Origin: an uncultured Oscillospiraceae bacterium
GTDB taxonomy: Bacteria > Bacillota > Clostridia > Oscillospirales > Oscillospiraceae
DNA: 16,909 nucleotides
Assembly (NCBI GenBank): GCA_900751035.1
Contig: CAADSF010000130.1
Location: 1 to 16,909, forward strand
Reading direction: 5' to 3'
In this document: positions 15,194 through 16,909 of the stretch, piece by piece
How the letters are laid out: every line of letters begins with the position of its first letter
Numbering within the stretch: the stretch's first letter is position 1
Program-made: the position numbers and the translations under genes
Notes under the pieces: model-generated
What the model was told of the DNA's origin: nothing
The model's input: only the letters and a program-made list of their open reading frames with translations
Databases searched by the model: none

Positions 15194-15246
15194 AGTTCCT
15201 CCAACGGGTTTCCGTATCTGCACGGCCTCTGTTGTCTTTCTTCTGC

Positions 15247-15275
15247 ATTATAATCCGTCAGCGAACGTTTGTCAA
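15247..15275 (-). promoter_or_regulatory. Consensus sigma-70 promoter of the glycoside hydrolase operon
   Basis: Read on the - strand: TTGACA (15275-15270), a 17-base spacer and TATAAT (15252-15247), both hexamers perfect. Transcription should begin near 15240, giving a leader of about 47 bases before ATG 15193. So strong a core promoter implies it is held off by a repressor; a LacI-type dyad overlaps its -35 and spacer. Confidence 0.85.
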
Positions 15276-15276
15276 C
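15259..15276. promoter_or_regulatory. Candidate LacI-family operator inside the promoter
   Basis: On the - strand the element reads TTGACAAACGTTCGCTGA, with AACGTT (15264-15269) as a perfect dyad core around a central CG and imperfect arms. It covers the -35 hexamer and the start of the spacer, so bound repressor would block RNA polymerase. It shares CAAACGTT with the candidate at 5078-5093. The likely binder is the divergent LacI-family protein. Confidence 0.45.
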
Positions 15277-15322
15277 GAAAGCGGGAGCAAATTCGTGCAG
15301 GACAAATTCTTTTGGAGGAAAT

Positions 15323-15348
15323 CACATTTTTCAAATTTGTTTTTTGTG
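15323..15348. repeat. 26-base dyad (CACA-N5-CAAATTTG-N5-TGTG)
   Basis: CACA (15323-15326) and TGTG (15345-15348) are placed symmetrically around the perfect palindrome CAAATTTG (15332-15339). Five T-rich bases separate each pair. It lies midway between the two divergent promoters, where an activator or second operator could sit. AT-rich sequence gives such dyads by chance fairly easily. Confidence 0.3.
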
Positions 15349-15450
15349 CATAAATCATAATACCACTTGTAAATTCATGAAAAACGACTGCCAATAGCAG
15401 AAAATATTTTGTGGGAAATTTCCCCATTAAGTATATTCAGCAGAAAACAC

Positions 15451-15479
15451 TTGACTTTTGTTCGCTGGTATTGTATGAT
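15451..15479 (+). promoter_or_regulatory. Sigma-70 promoter of lacI-2
   Basis: TTGACT (15451-15456), a 17-base spacer and TATGAT (15474-15479); each hexamer matches the consensus at 5 of 6 positions. Transcription should begin near 15486, about 30 bases before ATG 15516 and just ahead of the AAGGAG at 15501-15506. This placement also argues against the longer reading frame starting at 15411. Confidence 0.8.
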
Positions 15480-15515
15480 ACTGCCATCATAAGAGAATTG
15501 AAGGAGATTCATACT

Positions 15516-16550
15516 ATGTCCGGAATGCGGGATGTTGCAAATCTGGCTGGGGTTTCACTGTCAACTGTCTCCGTTGTGCTGAGTGACAGCAGAAAATACG
15601 TTAGTCCGGAGGTCGTCAAAAAAGTGCAGGAGGCTGCCGCTGCGCTCGGATACAAGGTCCCTTTTTCCAAACGGTTCGTGCAAAACGCTGTTGCAGTTTT
15701 GTTTCCACAAATTACAAGTTCCTATTTCTCCAATGTTCTGACGGGCATCGACGAAGTTGCTTCAGAGTCAGATTCCATGATCCTGTATTACAACTCGAAT
15801 CTGAATTTTGACCGTGAAAAGAAATGTGTTTCCATTCTTAAAAAGCAGAAAATTTCAGGTCTGGTACTCGATTCCGCCTGTCCGCAGGAGCTGGAGCAAC
15901 AGTATCTGGACTATCTGCGGGAAGAATTTATCGCGCGTAACGTGCCGGTAGTTTTTCTCGGCCGAAGAATTACTGACCCTGATTTTTACTGTGTTTACGT
16001 TGATAACTATAAAAGCTCCTATGAGGAAACCGAGTACCTGATTGGACGCGGCTGCAAAAAAATTGCTTATCTGATCGGTAAGAGCAAATTTTCACATGCG
16101 ATTGAGCGATATCAGGGTTATCTGGATGCACTGCGCGATCATAAAATCGAAATCGACGAAACGATTATCATTCAAGGCGATTACTCCGCCTTAAGCGGCT
16201 ATGTCGCAATGGCCTCCCTATTGAGCAGGGGGTACAGCGTCGATGCGTTGCTTGCTGCGAATGACCATATGGCGATCGGCGCAATAAAAGCAATCAAGGC
16301 GCACGGTCTGCGGATTCCGCAGGACATCGCCGTAGTTGGCTTTGACAATCTCAGTATTTCCTCCATGATTGAACCTTCGCTGACCACCATGCGTCCGCCA
16401 GCGCTGCAGATGGGCCGCATGGCAGCTAAGATTGCCTGCAGCGCAGACAGGCATACATTTGAGCATGAGAATGAATTTGATGTCAAAATGGTCATTCGTA
16501 AATCCTCCGATGAAGCCTGCAGCAGCGAATGGGAGCTGACCGGTTGGTAA
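15516..16550 (+). CDS. LacI-family transcriptional regulator (lacI-2)
   Basis: A 344-residue repressor-type protein. The helix-turn-helix covers residues 4-24 (MRDVANLAGVSLSTVSVVLS) and the sensor domain starts near 58 (AVAVLFPQITSSYFSNVLTGID), with ERYQGYLDAL, LLAANDHMAIGAI and VVGFDNLSISSMIEPSLTT further on, all typical of the family. The hinge region (47-57, KVPFSKRFVQN) is about four residues shorter than usual and lacks the ARxL hinge-helix motif, so its DNA contact may differ from classical LacI proteins. ATG 15516 is chosen for its AAGGAG at 15501-15506 and the promoter just upstream. It is divergent from the hydrolase-importer operon and probably regulates it in response to the imported sugar. 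Its lower GC than Region 3 is noticeable. Confidence 0.93.
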   Translation: MSGMRDVANLAGVSLSTVSVVLSDSRKYVSPEVVKKVQEAAAALGYKVPFSKRFVQNAVAVLFPQITSSYFSNVLTGIDEVASESDSMILYYNSNLNFDREKKCVSILKKQKISGLVLDSACPQELEQQYLDYLREEFIARNVPVVFLGRRITDPDFYCVYVDNYKSSYEETEYLIGRGCKKIAYLIGKSKFSHAIERYQGYLDALRDHKIEIDETIIIQGDYSALSGYVAMASLLSRGYSVDALLAANDHMAIGAIKAIKAHGLRIPQDIAVVGFDNLSISSMIEPSLTTMRPPALQMGRMAAKIACSADRHTFEHENEFDVKMVIRKSSDEACSSEWELTGW

Positions 16551-16694
16551 ACGAGAAATCAACATCATCACATAGCCCAGCAACTATTATCTGAAAATAA
16601 TTTAGCGGATGAGCGTTTGAAATGTACATAAATCTGATACCGGCAAGAAAATCGGGCAGCGAATAGAAAACGGAAACCCCCGGTAAAATGAACA

Positions 16695-16750
16695 GCACCC
16701 CATTTGTTAGACAAGTATGGTAAAATACTTGGGACTAAGAAATGGGGTGC
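16695..16750 (+). repeat. Nested inverted repeats at the IS end covering the orfA ribosome binding site
   Basis: An outer perfect 11-bp pair, GCACCCCATTT (16695-16705) with AAATGGGGTGC (16740-16750), encloses an inner perfect 7-bp pair, CAAGTAT (16712-16718) with ATACTTG (16725-16731). The outer right arm contains the GGGG that is the only candidate ribosome binding site for the ATG at 16757. Transcripts entering from outside the element would fold this and hide the start; those starting inside would not. Confidence 0.7.
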
Positions 16751-16756
16751 TTAACT

Positions 16757-16909
16757 ATGCCTAAAGGGATTCCGAACAAACGATACACACCGGAATTTAA
16801 GAAGCTGGTCGTAGAAACCATGCAGAAGGAAAAGCTGAGCTATCGAGAAACAGCGAGACCATTTGAAATCAGCAATCATCACATCATACAAGTCTGGAAA
16901 CAAATCTAT
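16757..16909 (+). CDS. IS3-family transposase OrfA, N-terminal part
   Basis: The first 51 codons of an open frame that runs off the window. The start MPKGIPNKRYTPEFKKLVVE and the following ETA..F.IS....IQ.W pattern are typical of IS3/IS150-group OrfA, whose N-terminal helix-turn-helix binds the element ends. OrfA is normally joined to the catalytic OrfB by a programmed -1 frameshift, not visible here. There is no good ribosome binding site apart from GGGG at 16744-16747. Whether the element is intact cannot be judged. Confidence 0.85.
   Translation, partial: MPKGIPNKRYTPEFKKLVVETMQKEKLSYRETARPFEISNHHIIQVWKQIY

Larger units (their letters stand above)
15194..15515. other. Divergent intergenic regulatory region
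   Basis: A 322-base region with no gene, between the glycoside hydrolase operon (left, - strand) and lacI-2 (right, + strand). It holds two near-consensus sigma-70 promoters pointing outward (about 15247-15275 and 15451-15479), a LacI-type dyad, a CACA/TGTG dyad at 15323-15348 and a markedly AT-rich centre (about 15320-15420). The stretch 15276-15320 holds nothing I recognise. Confidence 0.85.
16689..16909 (+). mobile_element. Left end of an IS3-family insertion sequence (cut by window edge)
   Basis: The element begins at about 16689 with TGAACAGCACCCC, which fits the TG-starting, C-rich terminal inverted repeats of IS3-family elements. The orfA start follows at 16757. The right end, orfB and the target duplication are outside the window, so the exact border is provisional. 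It lies 138 bases after the lacI-2 stop and marks a probable edge of the accessory region. Confidence 0.75.

Noticed and set aside
15194..15223. Upstream start of the glycoside hydrolase at 15223
   Set aside because: It lies only about 17 bases from the predicted transcription start and lacks a ribosome binding site, while ATG 15193 follows GGAGGA.
15270..15285. A possible catabolite (CcpA cre) site next to the hydrolase promoter
   Set aside because: Only about half of the constrained positions match TGWAANCGNTNWCA, so it is not supported.
15411..15515. N-terminal extension of lacI-2 from 15411
   Set aside because: It would cover the TTGACT/TATGAT promoter, and LacI proteins begin right at the helix-turn-helix as from 15516.

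Overview
The window looks like chromosomal DNA of a gut-type Clostridia (Oscillospiraceae-like Firmicute). This is inferred from strong AGGAGG-type ribosome binding sites, tight ATGA-overlapping operons, a CUT1 sugar importer without its own ATPase, a lipoprotein solute binder and LacI-family regulators. No rRNA, tRNA or CRISPR array was seen. The organism name is inference only.

Region 1 (1-3407, + strand) is the downstream part of a GldA/GldF/GldG-like ABC operon: the end of an ATPase, an ABC-2 permease, a GldG-like auxiliary protein and a DUF4340 protein. All are joined by 4-base ATGA overlaps. Region 2 (3494-5021, +) has a FucU/RbsD-type mutarotase and a LacI-family regulator.

Region 3 (5177-9905, +) is a compact six-gene operon and the most unusual part of the window. 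In order it encodes an M81 (MlrC-like) metallohydrolase, a creatinase-like M24 protein lacking two metal-ligand Asp residues, a small protein of the Anabaena sensory rhodopsin transducer (ASRT) family, an L-rhamnose mutarotase (RhaM) homologue, a short-chain dehydrogenase and a maltose/galactoside-type O-acetyltransferase. A 21-bp bulged hairpin splits the operon between the mutarotase and the dehydrogenase. A bidirectional terminator-like hairpin (9915-9942) closes it. With the neighbouring FucU homologue, the set suggests catabolism of a deoxysugar or a C-N-containing sugar derivative; no pathway I can name contains this exact set.

Region 4 (9973-15193, - strand) is a sugar uptake and hydrolysis operon. 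It reads glycoside hydrolase (GHL6/GH151-like, possibly an alpha-L-fucosidase), MalG-type permease, MalF-type permease, then lipoprotein solute-binding protein. It starts from a perfect TTGACA-N17-TATAAT promoter whose spacer contains a LacI-type AACGTT dyad. A second LacI-family regulator (15516-16550, +) is divergently transcribed from its own near-consensus promoter and is the obvious candidate regulator. A similar AACGTT dyad lies upstream of the Region 3 operon, so the two operons may be co-controlled.

Region 5 (about 16689-16909, +) is the left end of an IS3-family insertion sequence, with the start of orfA cut by the window edge and a nested hairpin around its start region.

Working model (inference): a fucose- or rhamnose-like glycoside enters through the CUT1 importer, is cleaved in the cytosol by the hydrolase, and the released sugar or its aglycone is interconverted and processed by the mutarotases, dehydrogenase, M24 and M81 enzymes and acetyltransferase.
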